A stretch of DNA of 64,000 nucleotides from Centipeda periodontii DSM 2778 (lineage in GTDB: Bacteria > Bacillota > Negativicutes > Selenomonadales > Selenomonadaceae), in the NCBI RefSeq assembly GCF_000213975.1, contig NZ_GL892076.1:1274252-1338251 (forward strand). The letters run 5' to 3'. The notes below the pieces were generated by a model. That model searched no databases, was not told the origin of the DNA, and worked only from the letters and a program-made list of their open reading frames with translations. The position numbers and the translations under genes were made by a program. Each line of letters opens with the position of its first letter. Within the stretch, counting starts at the first letter, position 1. This document shows, piece by piece, positions 27,300 to 35,788 of the stretch.

Positions 27300-27308
27300 G
27301 GAATCCAA

Positions 27309-27962
27309 ATGAGCGAGGATAAGATCAAGATCAAAGGGGAAAACGGAGGTCTCATGCTCGAATTCCCCCCCGATATGAGCTTTTCGGAGATCATGGAGGA
27401 GCTTGGGAGAAAGCTTGATTCGGGTTCGGGGTTCTTCCTGCGTGGAACATTGGTGCGCGTTCCGAGGGATCGCTTTTCGAAAGAAGAACTTGCCGAAATG
27501 CAGGAACTCTTTCGGACACACGGGCTGATTTGCCGTATGGCAAAGCCAATGCCTGCCACACACATCAAATCAGATGCGATGGATCATGAAAATGAAGGGG
27601 CTGCGGAGAATGCGTCACAGGAAACGCAGGAACTCCAACGCATGCTCGTCATTGATAAGACACTGCGTGGCGGGCAGGCAGTTGAAACGGAGGGATCTGT
27701 CATTGTCTTCGGCAACGTCAATCCCGGAGCGCAGATCACGGCGGGGGGCAGTGTGGACATTCGCGGCACCTGCCGGGGCGTGGTGCATGCGGGGGCTGCG
27801 GGAGATTCGACGGCGTTTATCATTGCAGATCACCTTATGCCGACGCAGATCCGCATTGCAAACTATGTGGCGCGCTCGCCGGATGAGCCGGAGGACTCCG
27901 GCAAGGCAGAGCGTGCGTATGTCAGAGATGGTCAGATAGTTATTGAGCCAATAGAGAGGTAG
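27309..27962 (+). CDS. minC: Septum site-determining protein MinC
   Basis: Inhibitor of FtsZ polymerisation, held at the poles by MinD. The 217 residues have an N-terminal MinC_N domain (about 1-85), an acidic linker (about 90-110) and the C-terminal beta-helix domain (about 115-215: LRGGQAVETEGSVIVFGNVN, AGGSVDIRGTCRGVVHAGA). The ATG at 27309 lies 9 bases after mrdA with gagga upstream. Confidence 0.93.
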   Translation: MSEDKIKIKGENGGLMLEFPPDMSFSEIMEELGRKLDSGSGFFLRGTLVRVPRDRFSKEELAEMQELFRTHGLICRMAKPMPATHIKSDAMDHENEGAAENASQETQELQRMLVIDKTLRGGQAVETEGSVIVFGNVNPGAQITAGGSVDIRGTCRGVVHAGAAGDSTAFIIADHLMPTQIRIANYVARSPDEPEDSGKAERAYVRDGQIVIEPIER

Positions 27963-27971
27963 GTTCGAAAT

Positions 27972-28766
27972 ATGAGTGAGATCTACGTGGTGACATCGGG
28001 AAAAGGAGGCGTTGGAAAGACAACGACGACGGCAAATCTGGGCGTGGGATTTGCCATGCGCGGCAAGAGCGTCGTGCTGATTGACACGGATACGGGTCTT
28101 CGGAATCTTGATCTCCTGCTTGGCCTTGAGAATCGCATTATGTACGATTTGGTCGATGTGACATCGGGGCGCGTGCCGTACAAGAAGGCCCTCGTCCGTC
28201 ACAAGAAATATGACTCACTCTTTCTCTTGCCGACCTCTCAGGTCAAGGACAAGAGCGCGGTGAATCCGGAGGAGCTTGCGACGCTCTGTGAGGAGCTGCG
28301 ACGCTCTTACGATATCATCATCATCGACTGCCCCGCGGGTATTGAGCAGGGGTTCAAAACGGCGATTGCCGCCGCTGATACGGCGATTCTTGTGACAATG
28401 CCGGAGATCTCCGCCGTACGTGACGCGGACAAGATCATCGGCGAACTTGGACGCGCGGACAAGGAGGACATCCGCCTTGTTGTGAACCGTATTCGCCCGA
28501 AGATGATCGAAAAGGGCGATATGCTGGACATGAAGGACATCGACGAAATCCTCTCGGTCAGCTGCATCGGTCAGATTCCAGATGATGAGATGGTGGTGAC
28601 GAGTACGAACCGTGGAGAGCCGTGTGTCACAATGCCGGACTCGCCGGCAGGGCAGGCGTACCTTGATGTGGTGGGACGCCTGTGCGGCGAGGAAGTTCCG
28701 TTCCGTGAACTTGCGAAGGAAAGCCTCTGGGAGTCGATCAAGAGCAAGCTCTTCGGACGAAAGTAG
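27972..28766 (+). CDS. minD: Septum site-determining ATPase MinD
   Basis: A membrane-cycling ATPase of 264 residues. The deviant Walker A motif GKGGVGKTTTT lies at residues 10-20, IIIDCPAGIEQGF is the switch II region, and the C terminus ends in a short amphipathic helix (ESLWESIKSKLFGRK) that fits the membrane-targeting sequence. minC, minD and minE are consecutive with short gaps. Confidence 0.97.
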   Translation: MSEIYVVTSGKGGVGKTTTTANLGVGFAMRGKSVVLIDTDTGLRNLDLLLGLENRIMYDLVDVTSGRVPYKKALVRHKKYDSLFLLPTSQVKDKSAVNPEELATLCEELRRSYDIIIIDCPAGIEQGFKTAIAAADTAILVTMPEISAVRDADKIIGELGRADKEDIRLVVNRIRPKMIEKGDMLDMKDIDEILSVSCIGQIPDDEMVVTSTNRGEPCVTMPDSPAGQAYLDVVGRLCGEEVPFRELAKESLWESIKSKLFGRK

Positions 28767-28777
28767 GGAGGGGCAGC

Positions 28778-29065
28778 GTGATTGAAATGCTGAAAAGACT
28801 TCTCGGAAAAAAGGAACGTTCCGGCGATCTTGCACGCCAACGTCTCCAAGTTGTTATTATCAATGATCGGGCGAATGTCTCCCCGGAGATCATGGACAAC
28901 ATGCGCGCGGAGATCATACAGGTGATATCAAAATATATGTATATCGATACGAGAGAGATGGAGTTTTCTCTCGAAAATGAAAATGATACGATGGCACTCG
29001 TCGTCAATATTCCGGTTGTCAGCGTTCAGCACGGCGGCAGCAATCTGTCAAGGCGCGGGCGATGA
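28778..29065 (+). CDS. minE: Cell division topological specificity factor MinE
   Basis: A 95-residue partner of MinD that drives its oscillation. It begins at GTG 28778 (ribosome site agggagggg) with an amphipathic helix (MIEMLKRLLGKKE), followed by ARQRLQVVIINDRANVSPEIM, the MinD-contact region, and a C-terminal dimer domain. The stop overlaps rodA (ATGA). Confidence 0.93.
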   Translation: MIEMLKRLLGKKERSGDLARQRLQVVIINDRANVSPEIMDNMRAEIIQVISKYMYIDTREMEFSLENENDTMALVVNIPVVSVQHGGSNLSRRGR

Positions 29066-30168
29066 TACTCTCGAAACGCCTCCTGCGCCGCACGGATCTG
29101 ACGCTGATCGCGGCAACAGCTGCAATCGTTATTATGAGCCTTATCATCATCGGCAGTGCGACCCATGTCAATACGCCGAGTGAGGAACGCTATTGGTTCG
29201 TTCAGCGTCAGGGCATCTCCTTCCTCGTGGACATTGCGCTTGCGGCATTCCTGATGAACTTCGACTACAAGATTTTGCAGCGCTACGGCAACTACTTCTA
29301 TGTGTTCAATCTGATTCTCCTGATTCTCGTCATGCTGGTCGGACAGTCGGCGCTTGGCGCACAGCGGTGGATCGCACTCGGCCCAATCAGCATACAGCCA
29401 TCGGAGTTCTCGAAGCTCATCATGATCATTGCGCTTGCCGCCATGATGGAAAAGCGCGGAAAAATACACTCGCTCAGTGATCTGGCACCCGTTGCCGGCT
29501 ATGTCCTCGTTCCGTTCCTGCTTGTTTTGAAGCAGCCTGACCTTGGCACCTCACTGGTTTTTCTTGCGATCTTTTTTGGCATGGTGTTCGTAGCGGGCAT
29601 CCGTCTGCGGATCCTCTTTGGGATCTTTGGGTTGGGGCTTGCGGCTCTGCCTGTCCTCTGGCACTTTCTGAAGGACTATCAGAAGATGCGCATTATGGTC
29701 TTCATGGATCCCAATGTCGATCCGCTCGGCGCGGGCTATCACATCATCCAGTCGAAGATTGCAATCGGCTCCGGTCTCCTCTTCGGGAAGGGGCTCTTTG
29801 GCGGAACGCAGAGTCAGTTGAACTTCCTGCCGGAGAACCATACGGACTTTATTTTCTCCGTTGTAGGGGAGGAACTCGGCTTTGTCGGCTGTGCCGTCCT
29901 GCTGCTTCTCTATCTCATCGTGCTCTGGCGCGGCATAAAAATCGCGCAGGACGCAAGCGATACGTTTGGCAGGCTGCTCGCAGTGGGCATCACCTCAATG
30001 ATTGCGTTCCATGTGCTCGTCAACGTCGGAATGACGATGGGCATTATGCCTGTTACAGGCATTCCGCTTCCGCTCATGAGCTATGGCGTGAGCTCGCTTA
30101 CAACGAATATCATGGCGATTGCCATCCTGCTGAACATCCAGCTGCGGCGGCAAAAATTACTGTTTTAA
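29062..30168 (+). CDS. rodA: Rod-shape peptidoglycan glycosyltransferase RodA
   Basis: A 368-residue SEDS-family polymerase with about ten membrane helices. Family motifs are present: GAQRWIALGPISIQPSEFSK, KQPDLGTSLVF and the C-terminal MTGIPLPLMSYG-like stretch (VTGIPLPLMSYGVSS). It is the last gene of the mreB cluster and works with the PBP2 (mrdA) encoded upstream. RodA is preferred over FtsW because of this context. Confidence 0.93.
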   Translation: MILSKRLLRRTDLTLIAATAAIVIMSLIIIGSATHVNTPSEERYWFVQRQGISFLVDIALAAFLMNFDYKILQRYGNYFYVFNLILLILVMLVGQSALGAQRWIALGPISIQPSEFSKLIMIIALAAMMEKRGKIHSLSDLAPVAGYVLVPFLLVLKQPDLGTSLVFLAIFFGMVFVAGIRLRILFGIFGLGLAALPVLWHFLKDYQKMRIMVFMDPNVDPLGAGYHIIQSKIAIGSGLLFGKGLFGGTQSQLNFLPENHTDFIFSVVGEELGFVGCAVLLLLYLIVLWRGIKIAQDASDTFGRLLAVGITSMIAFHVLVNVGMTMGIMPVTGIPLPLMSYGVSSLTTNIMAIAILLNIQLRRQKLLF

Positions 30169-30183
30169 GGAATGTCCCCATGT

Positions 30184-30229
30184 CTGCCCCGCTTGCGGGG
30201 AAGGGGAACCGCACCGCGGTGGAAAGGGC
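30184..30229. repeat. REP-like double palindrome, copy 2, after rodA
   Basis: CCCCGC-TT-GCGGGG followed by AACCGCACCGCGGTGG and AAAGGGC. It matches the layout of the copy inside cobT and the copy after secF, and is followed after 13 bases by a TGCACGAA hairpin, as at 42.4 kb. Confidence 0.7.
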
Positions 30230-30242
30230 ACAAGGTCGGGAG

Positions 30243-30277
30243 TGCTGCACGAAGTTCATTCAGTTCTTCGTGCAGCA
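30243..30277 (+). terminator. Terminator of the mreB-rodA cluster
   Basis: A perfect 12-bp stem (TGCTGCACGAAG / CTTCGTGCAGCA) with an 11-base loop, followed by a pyrimidine-rich stretch (actccttctttt). Confidence 0.7.
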
Positions 30278-30307
30278 ACTCCTTCTTTTGTTTATCTTGT
30301 AGGGAAT

Positions 30308-32932
30308 ATGGGGGAATATGAAACGATGGTGCAGCTCGATCACAGCATCCTGCAATCGGTACTGAAACCTGCACGCTATACGGGCGGCGAATGGAATGCA
30401 ATCCGCAAGAATTGGGATTCTGTACGGTGCAGATTGGCGCTTGCGCTGCCCGATGTCTACGAGGTCGGCATGAGTAATCTCGGCCTCGCCATTCTTTATG
30501 AGATCCTGAATCGCCGTGCAGATATCGCGGCAGAGCGTGTCTATGCACCGTGGGTCGACATGGAGGAGCAGATGCGTGCACGCAGAATTCCTCTTTTCTC
30601 ACTTGAGAGCCGCCGCCCCATTGCGGACTTTGATTTTCTCGGATTCTCCCTGCAATATGAGATGATCTATTCGAATGTCCTCAATATGCTTGATCTTGCC
30701 GGAATCCCTCTCTATGCACGGGAGCGCGGCGAAGATATGCCGTTCATCATGGGCGGTGGACCGTGTGTTTACAATGTCGAGCCGATTGCGGATTTCTTTG
30801 ATTTCTTTGTGATCGGGGAGGGCGAGGAGGTCGTAGGCGAGCTCGCGGATGCCTTTATTGCGTGGGATGCTGCGGGACGTGAGGGCGGACGAAAAGGATT
30901 CCTCGTACGGCTTCTCTCCATAGATGGAATCTATGTGCCCTCGTTTTATGAGCCCGTCTACAATGAAACGGGAGATTTTCGTGAAATGCGTTCCCTGCAT
31001 CCCGATGCGCGTCCTGTGATCTACAAGCGTGTCGTACGTGATATGAATGCCGTCATGTCGGTCGAGCATCCGGTTGTGCCCTATATGGATATCGTGCACA
31101 ACCGCATCATGATGGAGCTCTTTCGCGGCTGCTCGCGCGGCTGCCGCTTCTGTCAGGCGGGCATCGCCTATCGCCCTGCGCGTGAGCGCACAGAGGAGCG
31201 CCTGCGGCAGATGGCGGATGGACTGATCGCCTCGACGGGCTATGATGAGATGAGCCTTACCTCGCTCTCTTCGGCAGACTATTCGTGCCTCGGGCGACTC
31301 GTGGACAATCTCATGGAGGACAATGCAGGGGAGAAGATCAGCTTCTCGCTGCCGTCACTGCGCATCGACAGCTTTTCGATTGAGCTCGCGCACCGCATGC
31401 AGCAGGTGCGAAAGTCGGGGCTGACATTTGCGCCCGAGGCGGGCACACAGCGGCTCCGCGATGTCATCAACAAGGGCGTGACGGAGGAAAATCTGCTTAC
31501 GGCGTGCGGCGCAGCGTTCCGGCATGGGTGGAAGCAGGTGAAGCTCTACTTCATGATGGGACTGCCGACGGAGACCGATGAGGATATCATTGGGATTGCG
31601 CGGCTCGCGAAAAAAGTGGTCGACCTCTATACAGAGGTGCGTGGACGGCGCGGCTGCAAGGTGACGGTCTCCGTCTCCTGCTTTGTGCCGAAGCCCTATA
31701 CGCCGTTCCAGTGGTTCGGACAGCTGCCGATCGAGGAGTTCCAGCGGCGTCAGCAGCTGCTCAAGGAACATATCACGGATCGCTCGATCACGTTCCACTA
31801 CCACGACGCGCGCCTCTCGGTCATCGAGGGCGTCTTTGCACGCGGCGATCGTCGTCTTGCGCCCGCACTCTATGAGGCATGGAAGAGCGGCGCGAAGTTC
31901 GACGGCTGGTCGGATCTCTTCGATGACAGCCGTTACTTCGCTGCATTTGAAAAATGCGGCATCGACTGGGCATACTACAGCCGCCGCACGCGCATGATCG
32001 GGGAACCGCTGCCGTGGGCGCATACCTCGCCCGGCGTGCTTGAGCGCTTCCTGAAGTCCGAGTGGCAGAAGGCACTTGCCGCCGCGCTCACGGAGGACTG
32101 CCGTCGCACGCACTGCACGGGCTGCGGCATCTGCGGGGCGCTCGGTGTGGATGTGATCGACTATGCGGGTACGGAGAAAGAGCGCGCGGCAGCATCGGAG
32201 CAGCACACTGTCACCGAAAAAAACGCAGATAATCCACCTGCAGAGCGCAGTCTTTTCGTCTATCGCGGACTGATTACGAAGGGGGAGGAACTGCGCTACG
32301 TTTCCCATCTCGACTACGCAAATCTCTTTGTGCGCGCGTGCAAGCGCGCAAAACTTCCGATGGCATACTCGGAGGGCTTCAACCCACACATGAAGGTCGC
32401 GTTTGCCTCCGCCCTCTCCCTCGGTGCGACGAGCGACGCGGAGTATGTCGACTTCGAGATGACGGAGGCGCTTGCGCCCTCTCTGGTCATGGAACGCCTC
32501 GGCAAACATCTGCCGTGCGGGGCGCAGATGGTACGGCTTAAACTTTTGGAGGGGAAGCATAAGGCACTGATGGCGGATGTGGATGAGGCGCGCTATCGAA
32601 TTGCCGTCCCCTATGCGGGCGATATCGAGTCTGTGCGCGAGAGCGTACGCCGTTACAATGAAGCAGAGAGTGCCATATGGGAGCGCGTGACGCCGAAGAA
32701 GAGCCGCACGATCGAGACGAAGGCATATGCAAAGACGCCCGTCTTCTTTCAGCTGGAGAACGGACGTCTGATCTTTTGGATGAACCTTGTTGTTACGCCG
32801 GAGGGCAGTGTGAAGCCCATCGAGGTTCTGAGCGTCATGGTGCGCGACTTTGATCTTCCCGTCGATCCGAACGAGGCGTATGTGACGCGCATCGGTCTGT
32901 TCGCAGACGGCGTGGCACTGATTGATCGATGA
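30308..32932 (+). CDS. Radical SAM protein fused to a DUF2344 (TIGR03936-type) domain
   Basis: An 874-residue fusion. The first part (to about 600) is a radical SAM protein of the TIGR03960 type: an N-terminal domain resembling the B12-binding fold (LALALPDVYEVGMSNLGLAI, GFSLQYEMIYSNVL) and the cluster motif CSRGCRFCQAG. After a CxxC segment (CTGCGICGALG) comes the second domain (about 660-874): LRYVSHLDYANLFVRACKRA and YSEGFNPHMKVAFASALSLG. In other Firmicutes this pair often precedes the ribonuclease G gene; here the next gene is convergent and unrelated. The ATG at 30308 follows tagggaat closely; ATG 30326 is an alternative. Substrate unknown. Confidence 0.82.
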   Translation: MGEYETMVQLDHSILQSVLKPARYTGGEWNAIRKNWDSVRCRLALALPDVYEVGMSNLGLAILYEILNRRADIAAERVYAPWVDMEEQMRARRIPLFSLESRRPIADFDFLGFSLQYEMIYSNVLNMLDLAGIPLYARERGEDMPFIMGGGPCVYNVEPIADFFDFFVIGEGEEVVGELADAFIAWDAAGREGGRKGFLVRLLSIDGIYVPSFYEPVYNETGDFREMRSLHPDARPVIYKRVVRDMNAVMSVEHPVVPYMDIVHNRIMMELFRGCSRGCRFCQAGIAYRPARERTEERLRQMADGLIASTGYDEMSLTSLSSADYSCLGRLVDNLMEDNAGEKISFSLPSLRIDSFSIELAHRMQQVRKSGLTFAPEAGTQRLRDVINKGVTEENLLTACGAAFRHGWKQVKLYFMMGLPTETDEDIIGIARLAKKVVDLYTEVRGRRGCKVTVSVSCFVPKPYTPFQWFGQLPIEEFQRRQQLLKEHITDRSITFHYHDARLSVIEGVFARGDRRLAPALYEAWKSGAKFDGWSDLFDDSRYFAAFEKCGIDWAYYSRRTRMIGEPLPWAHTSPGVLERFLKSEWQKALAAALTEDCRRTHCTGCGICGALGVDVIDYAGTEKERAAASEQHTVTEKNADNPPAERSLFVYRGLITKGEELRYVSHLDYANLFVRACKRAKLPMAYSEGFNPHMKVAFASALSLGATSDAEYVDFEMTEALAPSLVMERLGKHLPCGAQMVRLKLLEGKHKALMADVDEARYRIAVPYAGDIESVRESVRRYNEAESAIWERVTPKKSRTIETKAYAKTPVFFQLENGRLIFWMNLVVTPEGSVKPIEVLSVMVRDFDLPVDPNEAYVTRIGLFADGVALIDR

Positions 32933-32933
32933 T

Positions 32934-33824
32934 TTAGTGCTCCTCCGGACGGAAGATGAGTGGCTGCATTTTCGCATCTTCGGCGGTGCGTGCGTCAATG
33001 AGCCCCTGCGCCTCCATCGCATCGAGCACGATGGCCTGCCGCTTCTTTGCCGCGATGAAATTCGTGAAGGGGGAAAGCTCCGAAGGGGCGTTCGGGACAC
33101 CTGCAAGCATCGATGCCTCAGGCAGATCAAGGGCAGCGGGAGCTTTGCCGTAATATCCCTCGGATGCCGCGTTCACGCCGTAGAAGCCCGAGCCATAGTA
33201 GACGACGTTCATATACATTTCGAGGATTTCGTCCTTCGTGTAGGCGTTCTCGATGGCGAGCGCGAGCAGGAGCTCCTGTGCCTTGCGCGTGAAGGTCTGT
33301 TCATTTGCAAGGAAGAGGTTCTTCACGAGCTGTTGGGTGATCGTGCTCGCTCCCTCCTCGATGCGTCCGTGCTGGATGTTGACGAGGGTCGCGCGTGCCA
33401 TGCCGGTCATATCAAAGCCCCGGTGGTCATAGAAGCGGCGATCCTCGATGGCGACGATGGCTTCCTTCAGATCGGGCGAAATACGCCCGATGGGAACATA
33501 GTCCGAGGGGTTCAGCCGCGCCGAAACTGCGCGGCGAATGAAGAGAACGCGCGCAATCTGCTCGGCGGCGTCCGGCTCACGGATCTCGTGCAGCTGATTG
33601 GCGGGGAGCTGTCGCTCGGCATCGGGGAGAAGCCCACCGAGTTCCTGCCATACCTGCGGTACGAAGAGAAAGACGCCCGCACATACAAGAAAAAACACGG
33701 CTGTGATACTCAAGAAAAAACGCCCGAATCTGCGGGGCGTTTTTTTCTTGCCGGTACGTTTCCGTGTCGCCGTTTTGCGCCGCCGTTTTCGCTTCGGCGG
33801 GGCTTCGTTTATCGTATCGTTCAT
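32934..33824 (-). CDS. Monofunctional biosynthetic transglycosylase (GT51)
   Basis: A 296-residue membrane-anchored peptidoglycan glycosyltransferase. A very basic start (KRKRRRKTATRKRTGKKK) is followed by one membrane helix (about 35-55) and the GT51 domain. Motifs seen: VAIEDRRFYDHRGFD with the catalytic Glu, GASTITQQLVKNLF, RKAQELLLALAIE and MYMNVVYYGSGFYG. There is no transpeptidase domain, so it resembles MtgA or a truncated class A PBP. The start at 33824 overlaps the stop of the upstream gene (ATGA) and lacks its own ribosome site, implying coupling. Confidence 0.85.
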   Translation of the reverse strand: MNDTINEAPPKRKRRRKTATRKRTGKKKTPRRFGRFFLSITAVFFLVCAGVFLFVPQVWQELGGLLPDAERQLPANQLHEIREPDAAEQIARVLFIRRAVSARLNPSDYVPIGRISPDLKEAIVAIEDRRFYDHRGFDMTGMARATLVNIQHGRIEEGASTITQQLVKNLFLANEQTFTRKAQELLLALAIENAYTKDEILEMYMNVVYYGSGFYGVNAASEGYYGKAPAALDLPEASMLAGVPNAPSELSPFTNFIAAKKRQAIVLDAMEAQGLIDARTAEDAKMQPLIFRPEEH

Positions 33825-34600
33825 TCTGTGCACCGTTTGCTCTCAAAATATTTTGCGCGCATCCTGTCCCGCATCTCCGCAAGGTTGGATGGCAGCAGGC
33901 GGATGTTATAGCCGATGAAGACGGGGGAGGTGGCAAAGCGCGGCATGATCTTGATGAAGATATCCGTACCCTCGTTGTAGAAGAAGATGTTGTAGCTCGT
34001 GAGTGGCCGACGGAATGCATTCATAAAGAAGTCCACGCTGATCTGGATGTAGTCTGCAATCGTCTCGGTTGCGCCTGCATCTGCTGGGACAATGTTGAGC
34101 TCCCAGAAGCCGACGCGCGGCTGCGTCGAAAGGTTCAGTACAACGCCATCTCTTTCGTCTACCGTCAGTCCCTCGAACTCCGCACGGTGAAAAGCAAGTT
34201 CCTGACGAAATGTGGGGAATCCGACAAGCTGCATATGCGGATGGCGAATTGTGCCGCCCGAGTAGGGACCATAGTTCTTGAAGAAGAGCACCGTGTCATA
34301 TTTTCCGCTTGCACGCATCTGTGCCCAATGCTCCATGCCGAATGCGATCAGTCGATGCATATGGTCGCTCGTATAGCTCGGGATGTCGGCGTCGCAGTCC
34401 CGTCCCTCGATGAGGACGAATTGATCCGCCTCCTCAATGACATTGTATTTATTTTTGAGCAGGATGATGTCGCCGTCCGTCGCGATGATGTTCGTGAGCT
34501 CGTCCGTTGCGCAGAACGGACACGCCGCACTGCTGTGGATGATGTTCTCGGGCTTCTGCCGGCCGATGTCCGTATTGAAATGGGCAAGGTTGATGTCCAT
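33821..34600 (-). CDS. DUF4931-type GalT/HIT-like protein
   Basis: A 259-residue protein resembling galactose-1-phosphate uridylyltransferases. It has a CPFC pair (about 27-30) for zinc, LLKNKYNVIEEADQFVLIE, and HPHMQLVGFP, the HxHxQ signature of the GalT branch. It is shorter than GalT, and no galactose genes are nearby; DUF4931 proteins have no settled function. The ATG at 34600 follows ggggag; an in-frame ATG 84 bases upstream has none. It is coupled to the transglycosylase gene. Confidence 0.7.
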   Translation of the reverse strand: MDINLAHFNTDIGRQKPENIIHSSAACPFCATDELTNIIATDGDIILLKNKYNVIEEADQFVLIEGRDCDADIPSYTSDHMHRLIAFGMEHWAQMRASGKYDTVLFFKNYGPYSGGTIRHPHMQLVGFPTFRQELAFHRAEFEGLTVDERDGVVLNLSTQPRVGFWELNIVPADAGATETIADYIQISVDFFMNAFRRPLTSYNIFFYNEGTDIFIKIMPRFATSPVFIGYNIRLLPSNLAEMRDRMRAKYFESKRCTE

Positions 34601-34633
34601 AAGTACTCCCCATCGTATAATCTTTCTCGTCCT

Positions 34634-34662
34634 ATTATATATCTTCTGCGCGCATTCGTAAA
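34634..34662 (-). promoter_or_regulatory. Promoter of the DUF4931-transglycosylase pair
   Basis: On the minus strand: TTTACG (34657-34662), a 17-bp spacer and TATAAT (34634-34639), about 34 bp before the start. Confidence 0.6.
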
Positions 34663-34700
34663 ATATTTTATCGAGAGATCCCAATAGGACGCCACATTCA

Positions 34701-34709
34701 TGTTATAAT
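34701..34709 (+). promoter_or_regulatory. Extended -10 promoter of trmD
   Basis: TGTTATAAT forms an extended -10 box 33 bp before trmD; no clear -35 is seen. Confidence 0.5.
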
Positions 34710-34741
34710 GAAGGACATTCCAATGAAGATAAGGAGTTTCT

Positions 34742-35485
34742 ATGAGAATCGATCTGGTGACGCTCTTTCCGGAGATGTTTGCGGGTGTGTTCGGCACGAG
34801 CATCATCAAACGTGCGGCAGAGCGCGGGACACTTGACATTCATTATACGAATTTCCGTGACTACGCGACGGATAAACACCGTCATGTAGACGATACACCG
34901 TGCGGCGGCGGTGCCGGCATGGTCTTAAAGCCGGAGCCGCTCTATGCTGCCGTGCGCGATATCTGGGCACAGACGCCATCGCTCGCAGAGCGGCGCTGCA
35001 CGATTATCTTTGATCCTGCAGGGGAAGTGTTCACGCAGAAGATGGCAAAGGAACTTGCTGCCTACGAGCAGATCGTCCTCATCTGCGGGCACTACGAAGG
35101 ATTCGATGCACGCGTTTACGATCTCGCCGATCGCCGCATCTCCGTCGGTGACTTCGTGCTGACGGGCGGCGAGATCCCCGCCATGCTGGTGGTGGATGCA
35201 ACGGCGCGTATGCTGCCCGGTGTGCTCGGCGATGATACGTCCGCGCCGACGGACTCGTTCTTCGATGTCCTGCTTGGCTATCCGCAGTATACGCGCCCGC
35301 GCAAATTCGAGGGCAAGCCTGTGCCCGAAGTCCTCCTCTCGGGCAATCACGCGGAGATTGCGCGCTGGCGGCGCGAGCAGTCGCTCCTTGCAACGATGCG
35401 CCATCGACCGGAGCTCCTGCCGATGGCAAAACTCACGTGCGAGGATTTGATGTTTTTGGCAAAACAGGAAAATAAGGTTCTATGA
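34742..35485 (+). CDS. trmD: tRNA (guanine-37-N1)-methyltransferase
   Basis: Methylates G37 of tRNAs using SAM, via the SPOUT trefoil-knot fold. The 247 residues start MRIDLVTLFPEMF and include DDTPCGGGAGMVLKPEPLY, LICGHYEGFDARV, ISVGDFVLTGGEIPAM (knot) and PRKFEGKPVPEVLLSGNH. The ATG at 34742 follows aaggagt. The last two codons and stop lie in the left arm of the fold-back repeat that begins at 35479. The usual neighbours (rpsP, rimM, rplS) are absent. Confidence 0.97.
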   Translation: MRIDLVTLFPEMFAGVFGTSIIKRAAERGTLDIHYTNFRDYATDKHRHVDDTPCGGGAGMVLKPEPLYAAVRDIWAQTPSLAERRCTIIFDPAGEVFTQKMAKELAAYEQIVLICGHYEGFDARVYDLADRRISVGDFVLTGGEIPAMLVVDATARMLPGVLGDDTSAPTDSFFDVLLGYPQYTRPRKFEGKPVPEVLLSGNHAEIARWRREQSLLATMRHRPELLPMAKLTCEDLMFLAKQENKVL

Positions 35486-35692
35486 TAATTGTTACGGAAG
35501 AATGCGGACTGCGATGTTCCAAAGCAAACCTTAGTGGAGCAAGCGGGAAAAGTGCGCGGTACGCCCCGGCGGATTTCGTCGTTCAACCGAAGGGCGTTTA
35601 GAAATTCGCCGGTATTTAAGCGTACAAGCGCACGAACGCTTGCGAACGAGGCGTTTGCGTGGAGCATCGCAATCCGTAACACTTGACATAGA
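35479..35692. repeat. Fold-back (MITE-like) element A, 214 bp
   Basis: Terminal inverted repeats TCTATGATAATTGTTACGGA (35479-35498) and its imperfect complement (35673-35692) match at 17 of 20 positions. Nested inverted segments continue inward: TGCGATGTTCC with GGAGCATCGCA, AGCAAGCG with CGCTTGCG, and CCGGCGGATTTC with GAAATTCGCCGG, so almost the whole element can fold into one long hairpin around a 20-odd base loop. It contains no sizeable gene and fills most of the trmD-pncB gap. A diverged copy is at 52583-52743. Confidence 0.75.
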
Positions 35693-35707
35693 CCAAAGAA
35701 ACTATTT

Positions 35708-35736
35708 TTGCGCGAATCTTGAGGAAATGGTATAAT
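35708..35736 (+). promoter_or_regulatory. Promoter of pncB
   Basis: TTGCGC (35708-35713), a 17-bp spacer and TATAAT (35731-35736), 52 bp before the GTG start. Confidence 0.65.
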
Positions 35737-35788
35737 AAAAAGTAATTTTTCTATGCCGTTTTTTTCTGCCCGATAGGGGGACTCTGCT

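Noticed and set aside
34742-35485. A conserved rpsP-rimM-trmD-rplS ribosomal cluster
   Set aside because: Only trmD is present; the genes on both sides are unrelated.
35479-35692. Integron attC site
   Set aside because: The ends (TGTTACGGA) do not fit the GTTRRRY/RYYYAAC core rule, and no integrase or gene cassettes are nearby.
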